5,873 bases of DNA. It comes from Puniceicoccales bacterium (GTDB lineage Bacteria; Verrucomicrobiota; Verrucomicrobiia; Opitutales; JAIRLM01). This document shows positions 5,323-5,873 of this stretch, piece after piece. The stretch's first letter is position 1. Every line of letters begins with the position of its first letter. The translations under genes and the position numbers were made by a program. The DNA lies in the NCBI GenBank assembly GCA_031281635.1, contig JAITFC010000066.1:1-5873 (forward strand). The letters run 5' to 3'. The notes below the pieces were generated by a model. The model worked only from the letters and a program-made list of their open reading frames with translations, searched no databases and was not told the origin of the DNA.

Positions 5323-5873
5323 GCGTTGAATCGGGGATTGCTTCGTCTGGCACAATGTTTTTGACAAAGACGCAGTTCGATATAGTGTTAGCTGCGATGA
5401 AGATTTTGATGGTAGCGGCGGAGTTGGCCCCCTACGCAAAAACTGGCGGCTTGGCAGACATGGTGCATGCATTGGCGCGGAAATTGTGTACTCTCGGCGA
5501 AGATGTGCGTGTTTTGATGCCATTGCACGGGTGCGTTGCGGAATGTTGGCGGCGCGAGATGCGGCCACTGCCCGGGATTTTTTCCATTCACCTGGGTCAA
5601 GAGCACTGGGCACGCGTGCATGAACTGTTAGAATCCAGCGGCTTGCGCGTATATTTTTTGGAATATCACAAATTTTTCGGCCGCGAACACCCCTACGACG
5701 ACGGCTACCGTGCCTACGAGGATAATCCGCAGCGCTACGCATTTTTAAGTCGGGCAGCCATTGATTTGGCGGACTTCCTCGATTGGACGCCAGATATTTT
5801 TCACGTGCACGATTGGATGGCCGCACCGGTTCCCGTTTACCTAGAAACAGTTGCGCGGAACGGTCGTCTGCGG
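5319..5873 (+). CDS. glgA: Glycogen synthase, ADP-glucose type, N-terminal part (3' end outside window)
   Basis: GlgA transfers glucose from ADP-glucose to the end of a growing alpha-1,4-glucan in glycogen synthesis. The GT5 N-terminal signature begins at ATG 5397: MKILMVAAELAPYAKTGGLAD, with the KTGGL loop that binds ADP-glucose, and continues to the HVHDW segment at about 137-141 of that numbering. The frame is still open at the window edge, so 159 residues of a family usually near 480 are visible. ATG 5397 gives the normal family N-terminus but has no ribosome binding site. The frame is open back to ATG 5319, which overlaps the rnpA stop as ATGA and would add 26 residues; an ATG at 5355 lies between. 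I give the coupled 5319 start as the outer limit and regard 5397 as about equally likely. Its place directly after rnpA is unusual. Confidence 0.93.
   Translation, partial: MSVESGIASSGTMFLTKTQFDIVLAAMKILMVAAELAPYAKTGGLADMVHALARKLCTLGEDVRVLMPLHGCVAECWRREMRPLPGIFSIHLGQEHWARVHELLESSGLRVYFLEYHKFFGREHPYDDGYRAYEDNPQRYAFLSRAAIDLADFLDWTPDIFHVHDWMAAPVPVYLETVARNGRLR
5361..5386 (+). promoter_or_regulatory. Weak candidate promoter before the canonical glgA start
   Basis: A perfect TTGACA at 5361-5366 is followed by TATAGT at 5381-5386, but the 14-base spacer is shorter than the usual 16-18. If used, transcription would begin just before ATG 5397 and would favour that start with almost no leader. It could equally be chance within an extended glgA N-terminus. 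Confidence 0.2.

Noticed and set aside
5311..5826. Minus-strand ORF of 171 codons opposite glgA
   Set aside because: glgA on the plus strand has clear family motifs along the same stretch; the reverse frame has shadow-like composition.

Overview
The window comes from a bacterial chromosome of mixed base composition: conserved housekeeping genes are GC-richer and two unrecognised genes are AT-richer. Peptidoglycan synthesis (MurA), a DciA-type helicase-loading protein, L34, RNase P protein and glycogen synthase fit a Gram-negative-type bacterium. The PVC superphylum (Verrucomicrobiota/Chlamydiota) is my best guess, but nothing here proves it. MurA keeps the catalytic cysteine that Chlamydia trachomatis MurA has replaced by aspartate, which argues against classical Chlamydiaceae. 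The predicted proteins are unusually rich in cysteine, about 3% overall by my count.

Layout. (1) Positions 1-1793, + strand: the 3' part of a large gene whose start lies left of the window. It encodes a Glu-Pro repeat stalk of at least 127 residues, an acidic linker and a roughly 400-residue helical domain I do not recognise. (2) Positions 1890-3540, - strand, convergent with the first gene: murA followed after 4 bases by a dciA/DUF721 gene with a strong ribosome binding site inside the murA 3' end. (3) Positions 3541-3677: a divergent intergenic region with a candidate promoter for the rightward gene. (4) Positions 3678-4547, + strand: a 289-residue protein with a hydrophobic N-terminal block and an unrecognised C-terminal half. 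(5) Positions 4548-4723: an intergenic region holding a doubtful 51-codon antisense ORF and an A-rich tract. (6) Positions 4724-5873, + strand: rpmH, rnpA and the first part of glgA, packed with overlapping start and stop codons.

How the genes fit together. murA-dciA looks like one transcript joining the first committed step of peptidoglycan synthesis to replicative helicase loading. rpmH-rnpA is the common ribosomal protein/RNase P pair. Here it runs straight into glgA rather than the yidD/yidC genes often found next. The EP-repeat protein and the membrane protein are the likely lineage-specific genes and the most promising places for undescribed biology. No mobile element, CRISPR array, tRNA or rRNA was seen.
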